Shown piece by piece: positions 41,133-48,471 of a stretch of 64,000 nt of DNA; within the stretch, counting starts at the first letter, position 1, and each line of letters opens with the position of its first letter. Where the stretch lies: positions 62,001-126,000 of IMG/VR virus record IMGVR_UViG_3300033153_013649; one strand, 5' to 3'. The notes under the pieces were generated by a model, which saw only the letters and a list, made by a program, of their open reading frames with translations, ran no database searches and was not told the origin of the DNA. The position numbers were made by a program, and so were the translations under genes. Source of the stretch: a virus.

Positions 41133-41207
41133 GGTATTCGTAGACAAACAGGTAAAGTCGTTCGGCTGTGACCCGAATCAATATGGGTTCGAATCCCATC
41201 GAATACC
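41133..41207 (+). tRNA. tRNA-His (GTG)
   Basis: Extra 5' G (position -1) opposite discriminator C, acceptor GTATTCG/CGAATAC, anticodon arm TTCGG-CTGTGAC-CCGAA, T-arm ATGGG-TTCGAAT-CCCAT. CCA is not encoded directly after C73. Confidence 0.92.
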
Positions 41208-41240
41208 CACCAAGAAGGTTAAAATTACAAAGAGAAAATT

Positions 41241-41537
41241 ATGGATATTATAGAAAATGGAACGAGAGTATTTGTAGTAAATTTTGAAGATAATGAATTA
41301 GAAATTTTTGATGGAACTATCGAAGGACCGACTTTTTTAAAAGATGAATTAACTCATTATGGAATAAGATTACCTCAAGTATATCAACAACCGGCGGAGA
41401 TTGTACAGAGTCTTAAAGAAAACGTATTTGTTACTAAAAAATTAGCTTATGAAAGGGCAATATATCTTTTAGAAGAAAGAATTAAAGATTTTTCAAAAAA
41501 AATCGAAGTTCTTAGTTCACAATTAAGGTCAGAATAA
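41241..41537 (+). CDS. Hypothetical protein, 98 residues
   Basis: N-terminal beta unit (GTRVFVVNFEDNELEIFDG) and C-terminal coiled coil (LEERIKDFSKKIEVLSSQL). Not recognised. Confidence 0.55.
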   Translation: MDIIENGTRVFVVNFEDNELEIFDGTIEGPTFLKDELTHYGIRLPQVYQQPAEIVQSLKENVFVTKKLAYERAIYLLEERIKDFSKKIEVLSSQLRSE

Positions 41538-41556
41538 AATATATAGGAGTTTTATA

Positions 41557-42018
41557 ATGTTTTTATTTTCATATATGTTATTACTTAGCTTGTTTTCTAT
41601 TATTATTGGATTATTTTTTGGAATAACGGATGCTTATATATCAAGAAGAAAAGAAGATTCAGATAATATAGGATGGGATTATCCTTTTTGGGTTAAAAAA
41701 TATATTCATATTTGGTGGCTAGGGGGTTTGATATTAAACTTTTCTTTTATTTATTGGTTAGCTATTTTATCTCCGTTTAATATAATAAAAACTTTTTTGA
41801 TAATGATGACGATTTTTTTTGCATTATCTGGATTATGTTGGGATATAACTTTTGCATATATCAAAACTGGAAAATTAATAACGGAGAAAACGATGCAATG
41901 GTGGTTAAGTATTCCGGGGATTATTAGAATAAGTTTTAAGACAAGAAAAGATGTAATAAGATTTCATATTATGAGAATAATTATTTTATTAGGTATGTGG
42001 GTATATGCATATATTTAA
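41557..42018 (+). CDS. Membrane protein with four to five TM segments
   Basis: 153 residues. Hydrophobic segments near 3-25, 50-72, 78-100 and 135-152; tryptophan-rich loops. TAGGAG site. Not recognised. Confidence 0.6.
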   Translation: MFLFSYMLLLSLFSIIIGLFFGITDAYISRRKEDSDNIGWDYPFWVKKYIHIWWLGGLILNFSFIYWLAILSPFNIIKTFLIMMTIFFALSGLCWDITFAYIKTGKLITEKTMQWWLSIPGIIRISFKTRKDVIRFHIMRIIILLGMWVYAYI

Positions 42019-42071
42019 ATAAAACCAAAGTTTCTATTTATTGTTCAAAGAATTATATTGTAATAATACGT

Positions 42072-42114
42072 GTTGGGTCTTCTCATTCGATTTCGATGAA
42101 GGGGAAGATCCAAC
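42072..42114 (+). other. RNA hairpin, 11 bp
   Basis: GTTGGGTCTTC (42072-42082) pairs with GAAGATCCAAC (42104-42114), one G-T pair, with an inner TCAT/ATGA stem. Lies in the leader of the ParB-like gene at 42142. No T run, so more likely regulatory or a processing site than a terminator. Confidence 0.55.
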
Positions 42115-42141
42115 TCGTTGAATTAATATGGTTTAAAGAAT

Positions 42142-42597
42142 ATGATAGTATATGCAGAACCAAAAACAAATCAAGTTCAGCCAAAATTTTCTTTAATTGA
42201 TAAACAACGAGAATTTTATAATAAAAGAATCTTAACTAATAAAGGATATCCAGCATTAAAAGAAGATATTAAAAAAAATGGAATAGTTCATCCTTTAATT
42301 GGTAATAGTTGGAAGGGTTTTCCTTATACTGTTAAAATTGGTTTAAGACGATTTTGGGCAGCAAGAGAACTAGGTATAGAAAGAATTCCGATATTAATAT
42401 ATGATTTACCGATATATACTTGGATTCCCGAATTTAAAGTTAATTGTGAATATAAATATAGATTAAAAAATATGGAAGATATATATGAATTATTCAAAGC
42501 TGTTGGAAAAAATTATCCAAAAGAAGATTTAATACCGGCCGGACAAAAATATTTTGTAAATTTATACGGTCAACATGGAATGAATATATTTAGATGA
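42142..42597 (+). CDS. ParB-like domain protein (paralogue 5)
   Basis: 151 residues, MIVYAEPKT start, core DIKKNGIVHPLIGNSW and KIGLRRFWAARELGIERIPI, very close to the gene at 37849. Sits between a hairpin and a tRNA-like element. Confidence 0.62.
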   Translation: MIVYAEPKTNQVQPKFSLIDKQREFYNKRILTNKGYPALKEDIKKNGIVHPLIGNSWKGFPYTVKIGLRRFWAARELGIERIPILIYDLPIYTWIPEFKVNCEYKYRLKNMEDIYELFKAVGKNYPKEDLIPAGQKYFVNLYGQHGMNIFR

Positions 42598-42609
42598 AAA
42601 TAAAAAAAA

Positions 42610-42672
42610 CCTTGGTCCAATTGGAAAAGACAGCAGATTAAAACTCTGTAAGTTATAGAGGTTCAAATCTCT
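42610..42672 (+). other. Degenerate tRNA-like element
   Basis: An anticodon-like arm GCAGA-TTAAAAC-TCTGT and a GTTCAAAT T-loop with short stem are visible, but no 5' acceptor pairs with the sequence after the T-arm. A similar 3' part (GGTACAAATCTCTT) recurs at 43724. Confidence 0.35.
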
Positions 42673-42696
42673 TCAAAGATACTAAACTAATAAAAT

Positions 42697-42770
42697 ACTC
42701 CTGTACCAGAATTGGGATATGGGCTGGATTTAGATTCCAGAGTTTATGGGTTCGATTCCCATCAGGAGTA
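42697..42770 (+). tRNA. tRNA-Leu (TAG) with short variable loop
   Basis: Acceptor ACTCCTG/CAGGAGT, discriminator A, anticodon arm CTGGA-TTTAGAT-TCCAG, T-arm ATGGG-TTCGATT-CCCAT. Anticodon TAG reads CTA (Leu); it is not an amber suppressor. Bacterial Leu tRNAs normally have a long variable arm, absent here. Confidence 0.8.
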
Positions 42771-42799
42771 CTCCTATAAAAAGAAAGGAAAAGGATATC

Positions 42800-43402
42800 A
42801 TAAAAGATTATTTTTTAATCGGTCATCCGAGGTCTGGAAACGGTTTAATTAGAAATACTTTACAAGAAAATTTTCCAGAATTAAACTTTGTTCATTTTTC
42901 TCATTTAATTTTTACGCCAAGAAAAGATTTGAAATATGTTTTTATTCAAAGACAGTTTGAATCTGTTTTGAATTCAATGTATAATATGTGGATTAATGAT
43001 TTTCCTAAGAAATATATGAGCTTAGATGATTTTAGAAATATTAAATATTCTAAACTTCCTTTTGATCCAAAAGTGCAAAGAAAAGCTAAATATAATGATA
43101 AAGGAAACAAAGTAGAAATAAGAAATTCTCAATTTGGCTGGCAATGGCTAATAAGAATAAACAGAACCCCTCGAGAATGGTATGATTATTATAATAATTA
43201 TTGGCATCAACAAATCAATATGAATACTTCATTTATTCATCCAGTATTATATGAACAATTAATAGATCCAAAACTATTCCGTGAAATCATGGATAAGCTT
43301 TCAATATTTTTAATACATAAAACAAAAAGTACGTATGCTTGGTCGCAAATTACAGATAAAAGAATTGGAATATATCCGATAAATTATTCAGATAAAATTT
43401 AA
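42800..43402 (+). CDS. Sulfotransferase-like protein, start uncertain
   Basis: About 200 residues. FLIGHPRSGNGLIRNTL is a 5'-phosphosulfate loop (PRSGxxxL) and YVFIQRQFESVLNSMYNMW the 3'-phosphate-binding R....S helix of PAPS-dependent sulfotransferases; a W..H-type tail follows. The frame has no ATG/GTG/TTG before this motif except inside tRNA-Leu (42746). AGGAAAAGGA at 42786 suggests a rare ATA (42800) or ATC (42797) start. Sulfate acceptor unknown. Confidence 0.55.
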   Translation: MKDYFLIGHPRSGNGLIRNTLQENFPELNFVHFSHLIFTPRKDLKYVFIQRQFESVLNSMYNMWINDFPKKYMSLDDFRNIKYSKLPFDPKVQRKAKYNDKGNKVEIRNSQFGWQWLIRINRTPREWYDYYNNYWHQQINMNTSFIHPVLYEQLIDPKLFREIMDKLSIFLIHKTKSTYAWSQITDKRIGIYPINYSDKI

Positions 43403-43418
43403 ATTTTGTAAAAAGTTA

Positions 43419-43447
43419 TTGACAAATTCGATTTTATTTAGTATATT
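43419..43447 (+). promoter_or_regulatory. Early promoter of the RNase P-like RNA
   Basis: TTGACA 43419-43424, TATATT 43442-43447 in full shared context. The next coding start is more than 300 bases away, so this promoter serves an RNA. Confidence 0.9.
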
Positions 43448-43453
43448 ATAAAT

Positions 43454-43745
43454 GAAAGGAACTTTAAAACATCAAAGAATGGAGGGCTGAATTAAATCAG
43501 GCGAGGTAACTCGACGGAAGGTACAATAGAAACTATACCGCCACGTTTGCCCACGTGGTAAGGGTGAAAAGAGAAGGCCTAAGAATCTTCTCTATTATCG
43601 GTAACGATTAATAGACGTAAACCTTCCCCCTCCCTTCTTTTTGATGTAATTTCAAATAAGTTAAGAGAATTTGGACTAATGAATAAGAAGGCTAAAATAA
43701 ATGTTATTTTTAATAGAATTTCGGGTACAAATCTCTTTAAAGATT
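43454..43745 (+). ncRNA. RNase P RNA-like transcript (specificity domain conserved)
   Basis: Blocks occur in the order of a bacterial RNase P specificity domain: a GNRA-capped P8-like hairpin CGAG-GTAA-CTCG (43502-43513), ACAATAGAAACTATACCGCC (43523-43542; M1 RNA has a similar ACAGAGAGCAAACCGCC), a P12-like CCACG/CGTGG hairpin, GGTAAGGGTGAAA (43557-43569, identical to M1), a P13-like hairpin with TAAGAA loop, a P14-like ATCG-GTAA-CGAT, then CGTAAACC. GGAGGG/CCCTCC closes it. CTTTAAA (43462) and TTTAAAG (43736) could form a P1-like end helix. The P4 core of the catalytic domain is not recognisable. Comparison is from memory. Confidence 0.65.
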
Positions 43746-43764
43746 TATATAAAAGAGAGGTAAC

Positions 43765-44136
43765 ATGAAAACATCAAAAAGATTTGGCGATTTATTTAGA
43801 GAATTACGCCTTAAAAACAGATATACACTAAGGGCATATTGCAGAAAGTTCAACCGTGATCCTGCTTATATTAGCAGAATTGAAAGAGGAATAACTCCCC
43901 CACCGGAAAACAGTGAAGAAATCGAAAATTATGCTAGATCATTTAATTTAGAAGAAGGATCAAGACAGTGGATTGAATTTTATAATTTGGCTGTAGTTAG
44001 TAGAAAGAAAAAATCAGAACCCATATTATCCGAGAAAGAACTTGTTGGTAAATTACCATTATTTGTAACAACAACTAGCGGAAAGCCTCTTGATAATGAT
44101 AAGTTAGATAAATTGATTGATATAATAAGAGATTAA
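43765..44136 (+). CDS. XRE-family helix-turn-helix regulator
   Basis: 123 residues behind AGAGAGG. FGDLFRELRLKNRYTLRAYCRKFNRDPAYISRIERG would be quoted in parts: LRAYCRKFN and AYISRIERG are the two HTH helices of a Cro/C1-type fold (about 10-46). The C-terminal half (SEKELVGKLPLFVTTTSG) is of unknown role. Likely transcription regulator of phage genes. Confidence 0.8.
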   Translation: MKTSKRFGDLFRELRLKNRYTLRAYCRKFNRDPAYISRIERGITPPPENSEEIENYARSFNLEEGSRQWIEFYNLAVVSRKKKSEPILSEKELVGKLPLFVTTTSGKPLDNDKLDKLIDIIRD

Positions 44137-44144
44137 ATATTAAC

Positions 44145-44223
44145 GGGGCACAGGACTGCTAGGGGTGGTCGTCTCATTTGCGATGAGAAAAATTTCAGGT
44201 GGGTTCGAATCCCACGTGCTCCA
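44145..44223 (+). tRNA. tRNA-Ala (TGC)
   Basis: Acceptor GGGGCAC/GTGCTCC, anticodon arm TCTCA-TTTGCGA-TGAGA, T-arm GTGGG-TTCGAAT-CCCAC, discriminator A. Variable loop is a little long. No CCA. Confidence 0.88.
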
Positions 44224-44273
44224 CAGATGGAAATTATAGATCAGAAAAAAGAAAGAATAAAAAGGAAAAACTT

Positions 44274-44618
44274 ATGATTGAATTCAAAAATGAAATTGGG
44301 CTTTTAAAATCTATAAAAAAATCTCTGCAAGAATTTCAGGAGGAAAATAAAAGTCATGAATATTCTCATGAAAAAAAAGAAGAGAAAACGGAAAATTATT
44401 TGGATGAAATGATACTTTATGCATTTCGATATTGTCTCGGAAGGTCAAGTTATGCAGTTGGAATTTGTATCGAGTATCTTATTGATAATTGGGATAAGAT
44501 CTCAAAGAAAAATAAGGCATTGATTCATAAAGAAATTAATCAAGCAATTGCTGATAATGATGCTGGTTGGGGATGTGATATTGAAGCATGGAAAAAGATC
44601 TTAAAACTTGAAAAGTAG
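44274..44618 (+). CDS. Conserved small phage/plasmid-type protein, 114 residues
   Basis: ATG 44274 (frame upstream runs into tRNA-Ala and is ignored). LYAFRYCLGRSSYAVGIC followed by NWDKISKKNKALIHKEI is a pattern common to small phage and plasmid proteins of unknown function. Confidence 0.6.
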   Translation: MIEFKNEIGLLKSIKKSLQEFQEENKSHEYSHEKKEEKTENYLDEMILYAFRYCLGRSSYAVGICIEYLIDNWDKISKKNKALIHKEINQAIADNDAGWGCDIEAWKKILKLEK

Positions 44619-44708
44619 GAATCATATTTTAGATTCTAGATTGAAATTCTGGGAATTAGAGATAAGATTCAATTCGGTGGTATTACTAAAGAGAAAAAGG
44701 ATTATATT

Positions 44709-45026
44709 ATGCTACCAAAATTAAAAAAAATCGATTTATCGAAAAGATACCATGGCCCAAAAGATGTTAAGATTGGATGTGGAAAGCGACATGATGATAT
44801 AAAGCCGAGTATTTTTACTCAATATTTAGCTAAAATTAATGGGTTTTGGCACGTTGTAAACTTTTCTGAACAATGGCATGGATTGATAGCTAAGGAGAAT
44901 AATGATCGGCGGTTTGATTTAGATTCGGGGCGGCGGTTTGATTTAGATTCGGGGCAGAAAAACGATGGATCTGATTGGGAAGAATTATATGAAATTATAG
45001 ATCAGAAAGGAGAAGAAAATGACTAG
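44709..45026 (+). CDS. Hypothetical protein with duplicated octapeptide
   Basis: 105 residues. Contains RRFDLDSG twice in tandem, from a perfect 24-base duplication. Acidic C-terminus. Not recognised. Confidence 0.6.
   Translation: MLPKLKKIDLSKRYHGPKDVKIGCGKRHDDIKPSIFTQYLAKINGFWHVVNFSEQWHGLIAKENNDRRFDLDSGRRFDLDSGQKNDGSDWEELYEIIDQKGEEND
44907..44954 (+). repeat. Tandem 24-bp duplication
   Basis: Two adjacent identical 24-base units (44907-44930 and 44931-44954) beginning CGGCGGTTTGATT. In frame, so the protein gains eight residues. Confidence 0.95.
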
Positions 45027-45123
45027 TCCTTATGCAAAGAAACATTATCCGAAAAAGAAAAAACTTGGAAGAAAAAGTTTTAGGTATCTTCAATTACACG
45101 GAGAAAAAGCAAAGAAAAAATAA
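45019..45123 (+). CDS. Basic 34-residue protein
   Basis: ATG 45019 behind AAAGGAGAAG, TAA 45121-45123, overlapping the preceding stop. Very lysine rich. Good ribosome site is the main support. Confidence 0.5.
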   Translation: MTSPYAKKHYPKKKKLGRKSFRYLQLHGEKAKKK

Positions 45124-45134
45124 TAAAAGAAATA

Positions 45135-45383
45135 TTGAAGAAGTTATCATTTTTTGAAATATTTATAACTTTTATTTTAGTATTTATATTTATTAAATTG
45201 GATACTTATAATTTCTATAAGGAATATTATGAAAAATATAAGAAAAGAAAAGATGTTGAACAAATTGAAGAAAAGCTGGAATTAAAGGTTTATGAATTTT
45301 ATGATATATCTGTTGATATGGATTTAAGAGTTACCTTTTTAGGTGATTCTTTACTTGCAATTGATACTTTGAAAATTTATTAG
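45135..45383 (+). CDS. Single-TM protein, 82 residues
   Basis: TTG start at 45135. N-terminal membrane anchor (FFEIFITFILVFIFIKL) then a charged helix and a beta end. Start is uncertain; no ATG fits. Not recognised. Confidence 0.5.
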   Translation: MKKLSFFEIFITFILVFIFIKLDTYNFYKEYYEKYKKRKDVEQIEEKLELKVYEFYDISVDMDLRVTFLGDSLLAIDTLKIY

Positions 45384-45396
45384 AATAAGAAATTTT

Positions 45397-45472
45397 GCGG
45401 GATAGGCTGAAAAGGATTAGGCGCCTGGCTTCCAACCAGGAATATTAATCGGTTCGATTCCGATATCCCGCT
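45397..45472 (+). tRNA. tRNA-Gly (TCC)
   Basis: Acceptor GCGGGAT/ATCCCGC, anticodon arm CCTGG-CTTCCAA-CCAGG, T-arm ATCGG-TTCGATT-CCGAT, discriminator T. No CCA. Confidence 0.92.
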
Positions 45473-45491
45473 CTAAAATAATTATATAAAA

Positions 45492-46103
45492 ATGGAGATA
45501 ATAAATAAAAGAGTACTTTTGATAAATATTTCTTATGAACCAATTACTGTAATTAATGTAGCAAGATCGATTCTTCTTATTTATAAAGGAAAAGCTCAAA
45601 TAATTGAACATGAAGAAGAAATCAAACTTAGATCTAGTGGAAGATTTAATCCAAAAACAAATAAAAGAGAAAATTGGGAAATCAACTGTCCTACAGTTTT
45701 AAGATTAAAGAAATATGTTAAAGTTCCGAGAAGAAATTTATTACCAGTTAAAAGTAATATTTGCCAAAGAGACAGATATATCTGTCAATATTGTGGGATT
45801 GAACTCAATTTTATAGATCTTACTTTAGATCATGTTATTCCTTATAGTAAAGGAGGGAAAAGTACTTGGGAAAATTTAGTTGCTTCTTGTAGTAGATGTA
45901 ATAATAAAAAAGGGGATAGAACTCCAAAACAAGCGGGAATGAAATTACTTTCTAAACCGAAAAAACCCCATGCGTTTCAAACTTTGAGATTTTATATCAA
46001 GACAATTAGAAGTCCCTGGAAACCATATTTATTTATGGAATCCTTTCCTGTTGAAAACACAGTATCTCAAGAAGATATTGCTATTGTAGAACGTTCTTTA
46101 TAA
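45492..46103 (+). CDS. HNH endonuclease
   Basis: 203 residues. LLINISYEPITVINVARS with KGKAQIIE forms the N-terminal unit of a widespread HNH family; the nuclease core is CQYCG, LDHVIPYSKGG, WENLVASCSRCNNKKGDRTP. Zinc cysteines are in place. It is flanked by tRNA-Gly and tRNA-Ser, a usual site for mobile endonucleases. Could be a homing enzyme or a restriction-like nuclease. Confidence 0.85.
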   Translation: MEIINKRVLLINISYEPITVINVARSILLIYKGKAQIIEHEEEIKLRSSGRFNPKTNKRENWEINCPTVLRLKKYVKVPRRNLLPVKSNICQRDRYICQYCGIELNFIDLTLDHVIPYSKGGKSTWENLVASCSRCNNKKGDRTPKQAGMKLLSKPKKPHAFQTLRFYIKTIRSPWKPYLFMESFPVENTVSQEDIAIVERSL

Positions 46104-46199
46104 GAGGGGTGGTGGAGTCTGGATTAATCACACTGGTCTTGAAAACCAGTAAATGTTGTAAAAGCATCATTTCGTGGGTTCAAATCCCACCCCCCTCTG
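46103..46199 (+). tRNA. tRNA-Ser (TGA)
   Basis: Acceptor AGAGGGG/CCCCTCT, anticodon arm CTGGT-CTTGAAA-ACCAG, long variable arm, T-arm GTGGG-TTCAAAT-CCCAC, discriminator G. One extra C lies between T-arm and acceptor. First base overlaps the HNH stop. No CCA. Confidence 0.85.
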
Positions 46200-46211
46200 C
46201 AAAATTAATCT

Positions 46212-46219
46212 TATAAATA
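46212..46219 (+). promoter_or_regulatory. Candidate T4-type late promoter box
   Basis: TATAAATA exactly 13 bases before ATG 46225, so a late transcript would begin at the start codon. Weak without further support. Confidence 0.3.
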
Positions 46220-46224
46220 GTTTT

Positions 46225-46842
46225 ATGAATGTTGAAATAGTTGAAAAGAAAATAGACAAAAACAATTTAAGAAAAAATTGGGCAATTTGTTCATTCTATA
46301 CCCCTGAATATTCAAAAGTAATATTAAATCTTATTGATTCTATTCAAAATTTAAATTTAAATTACATAATTCATCAAGTTAGATTATCCAATAATTGGAC
46401 AGCTAATACTCATTATAAACCCTTCTTTCTATTAGATGTATTAAACGAACATCCAGAGTTGAAAGCAGTTGTTTGGGTAGATGCAGATGCAGTAATTATT
46501 CGGTATCCAAAACTTTTTGATAATTTAGAATGTGATTTTGCAGCTCATATTCATAAAACAAAGAATCAATTACTTTCTGGAACTCTATTTTTCAAAAACA
46601 ACAATTCTGCTAAAACTCTTTTACGAATGTGGATAAAAGAATCGAGTAACAGACGAGGCCAATGGGATCAAAAAATATTACAAGAGACTAAAAATCAATG
46701 GAAAGGAAATTTCTATAATCTTCCCCCTCAATATTGTTTAGTTTTTGATAATATGAAACAATGGGGACCTCCGGTTATAGAACATTATCAATTTTCTAGA
46801 AAAATACGAAGAAAAGAAGTTACGATAAGGTCAGGAATTTGA
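46225..46842 (+). CDS. Glycosyltransferase with DxD motif (GT-A type)
   Basis: 205 residues from ATG 46225; the upstream frame is tRNA sequence. WAICSFYTPEY at the start, AVVWVDADAVI (DxD metal/nucleotide-sugar motif, about 84-94) and LSGTLFFKNN match nucleotide-diphospho-sugar transferases. First of four sugar-related genes around the transglycosylase. Target could be DNA bases or surface glycans. Confidence 0.7.
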   Translation: MNVEIVEKKIDKNNLRKNWAICSFYTPEYSKVILNLIDSIQNLNLNYIIHQVRLSNNWTANTHYKPFFLLDVLNEHPELKAVVWVDADAVIIRYPKLFDNLECDFAAHIHKTKNQLLSGTLFFKNNNSAKTLLRMWIKESSNRRGQWDQKILQETKNQWKGNFYNLPPQYCLVFDNMKQWGPPVIEHYQFSRKIRRKEVTIRSGI

Positions 46843-47540
46843 TACTTGAAAATTTAAAAGACGGAGCTTGGAAAGGACATCGAGCATTTATTATTGGAGG
46901 GGGTCCTTCTTTAAAAGGATTCGATTGGAAATTACTTCGAAGGGAAAAGACAATTGGCGTTAATAAAGCAATATTGAAAATCTTTCCTGATATTATGATA
47001 GGAATGGATTATCGGTTTTGGAATAAGCTTTTATCCGGTGATTTAGGTGATGTTATTCTTAGAAGAGTTAAAAGAATGAAAGGCTTAAAAATATATTTTC
47101 GAACCGGTAAATCTTTAGCTAATAAATTTTCATGGGCAAATTTAATCGAAATTGTTCCTAATCAAAACAATAAAAATGCTTTTACTACTTCTTTTAGTAA
47201 AGGATTAGGACATGGAAAAAATTCAGGATTTACTGCTTTAAATGTTGCAGTTAATCTTCGAGCAAATCCAATTTATTTACTTGGTTTTGATATGAAAGGA
47301 CATCCATCTACTAAAAAACAAGTTTGGTGGCACGAAGGATATCCATTTTCAGTAAATGATGAAAGTATATACAGACAATATATAAGAAATTTTGAAGTTC
47401 ATGCTTTACCTGTAATAAATAAATTGGATTTGAAAGTTATAAATCTAAATCCAGCAAGTGAATTAAAATGTTTTGAATTTGCTAAACCGGAGGATATATT
47501 TGAAAATAATGAGATTCTTGAAGATGAATCCCTCTTATAA
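46839..47540 (+). CDS. DUF115/MptE-like protein, copy 1
   Basis: 233 residues, TTG start overlapping the previous TGA. GHRAFIIGGGPSLKGFDW is the GGGPSL signature of the DUF115/6-hydroxymethylpterin-pyrophosphokinase-like fold used by several glycan-related proteins; IYLLGFDMKG near 150. A paralogue is at 48472 with a 74-base identical segment. Exact activity unknown. Confidence 0.65.
   Translation: MILENLKDGAWKGHRAFIIGGGPSLKGFDWKLLRREKTIGVNKAILKIFPDIMIGMDYRFWNKLLSGDLGDVILRRVKRMKGLKIYFRTGKSLANKFSWANLIEIVPNQNNKNAFTTSFSKGLGHGKNSGFTALNVAVNLRANPIYLLGFDMKGHPSTKKQVWWHEGYPFSVNDESIYRQYIRNFEVHALPVINKLDLKVINLNPASELKCFEFAKPEDIFENNEILEDESLL
46868..46941 (+). repeat. 74-bp perfect repeat, copy 1
   Basis: Identical to 48498-48571 over 74 bases, within the GGGPSL coding region. 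The rest of the two genes has diverged, so this is recent gene conversion or strong constraint. Confidence 0.95.
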
Positions 47541-48411
47541 GAAATTTATCTATTGTATAGTTAGTTGGCTGATACTTATATTAATAATGGCTACTGTTAA
47601 ATTTAAAATCGATGAGATTTCCCTTAGATATAAAATAGAAACGCTTCAGGCTGAATATGAAGTAAAAAGCCAAGGATATGATGTTTTGAAAGCGCAGTAT
47701 ACTGCTGCGGCGAATGACTATCTCGCCGATCGGAAAATAGGGAGAGTCGTTCGCTCTGTTAATCCATGGCTAGACGATGAGCACGTTCAACTTTGGATCA
47801 AGATGCTTAAAGAAAGTGGAGACGGTATTCTTGCTGGTTTAAACAATTTTTCATTGAAGAAATTAGGCACCGGAGATTCGCTGTATTCTCTAAGACCAGG
47901 AATAGCTTTGCTCATTTCTGTTGGCGCATTCGAAAGTGATTTTAGGTTGTTTTCTGATAGTGGTAAGGGAGCATACGGTCCTATGCAGTTGAAAAAAATA
48001 ACAGCTGTTCAGGTTGGCATCAAGGACCGTCAAGATCCAGAGGAAAATATAAGAGGTGGAGCATTACATCTTGTTTCATTATTACAAAAATACTACCAGT
48101 ATCCAGATCAGCTCGAATTGGCGCTTGCCACTTACAATGCGGGCGCCTCGCGTGTAAAAGGAAGATGGATTCCGGAATGGGGCGCCGAATGGCATGCAAT
48201 ATATTCCGGACTTTCTGCGGACATGACATTCAAGGAGACGCGCACTTATGTTACGGCGGTGATGGAGCTAACCCGGCTCTTTGCCTCCGGTAGATGGAAC
48301 TCCCTGGATCAGAACTTCTGGAGCAACTACCGGCAGTTTATTTTCCGCGCCGATTATGTCACTGTTTTCGACGAAGAAAAGATGCAGATTACGGAACAGG
48401 ATGATTCATAA
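47524..48411 (+). CDS. Membrane-anchored lytic transglycosylase (SLT)
   Basis: About 295 residues from ATG 47524. One N-terminal signal anchor (YCIVSWLILILIMATV), a coiled stretch, then an SLT domain: AFESDF with the catalytic Glu, SGKGAYGPMQL, and ALATYNAGASRV. It cleaves peptidoglycan glycan strands with anhydro-ring formation. From about 47680 the G+C content is clearly above its neighbours, suggesting separate origin; it lies between two paralogous DUF115 genes. Confidence 0.85.
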   Translation: MNPSYKKFIYCIVSWLILILIMATVKFKIDEISLRYKIETLQAEYEVKSQGYDVLKAQYTAAANDYLADRKIGRVVRSVNPWLDDEHVQLWIKMLKESGDGILAGLNNFSLKKLGTGDSLYSLRPGIALLISVGAFESDFRLFSDSGKGAYGPMQLKKITAVQVGIKDRQDPEENIRGGALHLVSLLQKYYQYPDQLELALATYNAGASRVKGRWIPEWGAEWHAIYSGLSADMTFKETRTYVTAVMELTRLFASGRWNSLDQNFWSNYRQFIFRADYVTVFDEEKMQITEQDDS

Positions 48412-48471
48412 TATTGTAGTAGATAGTCTGAATAATTCGAACGATAAAACATTTTAAATTTGAGGATATAT

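Noticed and set aside
41997-42200. 67-codon open frame
   Set aside because: It overlaps the membrane protein end, the 11-bp hairpin and the start of the ParB-like gene; codons give a low-complexity translation.
42697-42770. Amber suppressor tRNA or stop-codon reassignment
   Set aside because: Anticodon TAG reads CTA; TAA, TAG and TGA all end genes normally here.
43690-43735. RNase P CR-IV and CR-V (CTAATGAAT and AGAATTTCGGGTACA)
   Set aside because: They resemble the consensus in places, but no P4 pairing partner exists at the 5' side, so a catalytic core is not claimed.
44199-44273. Starts of the form ATGGGTTCGAATCCCA before several genes (also near 37392, 42746 and 46174)
   Set aside because: These are tRNA T-arms read as codons; the true starts are downstream.
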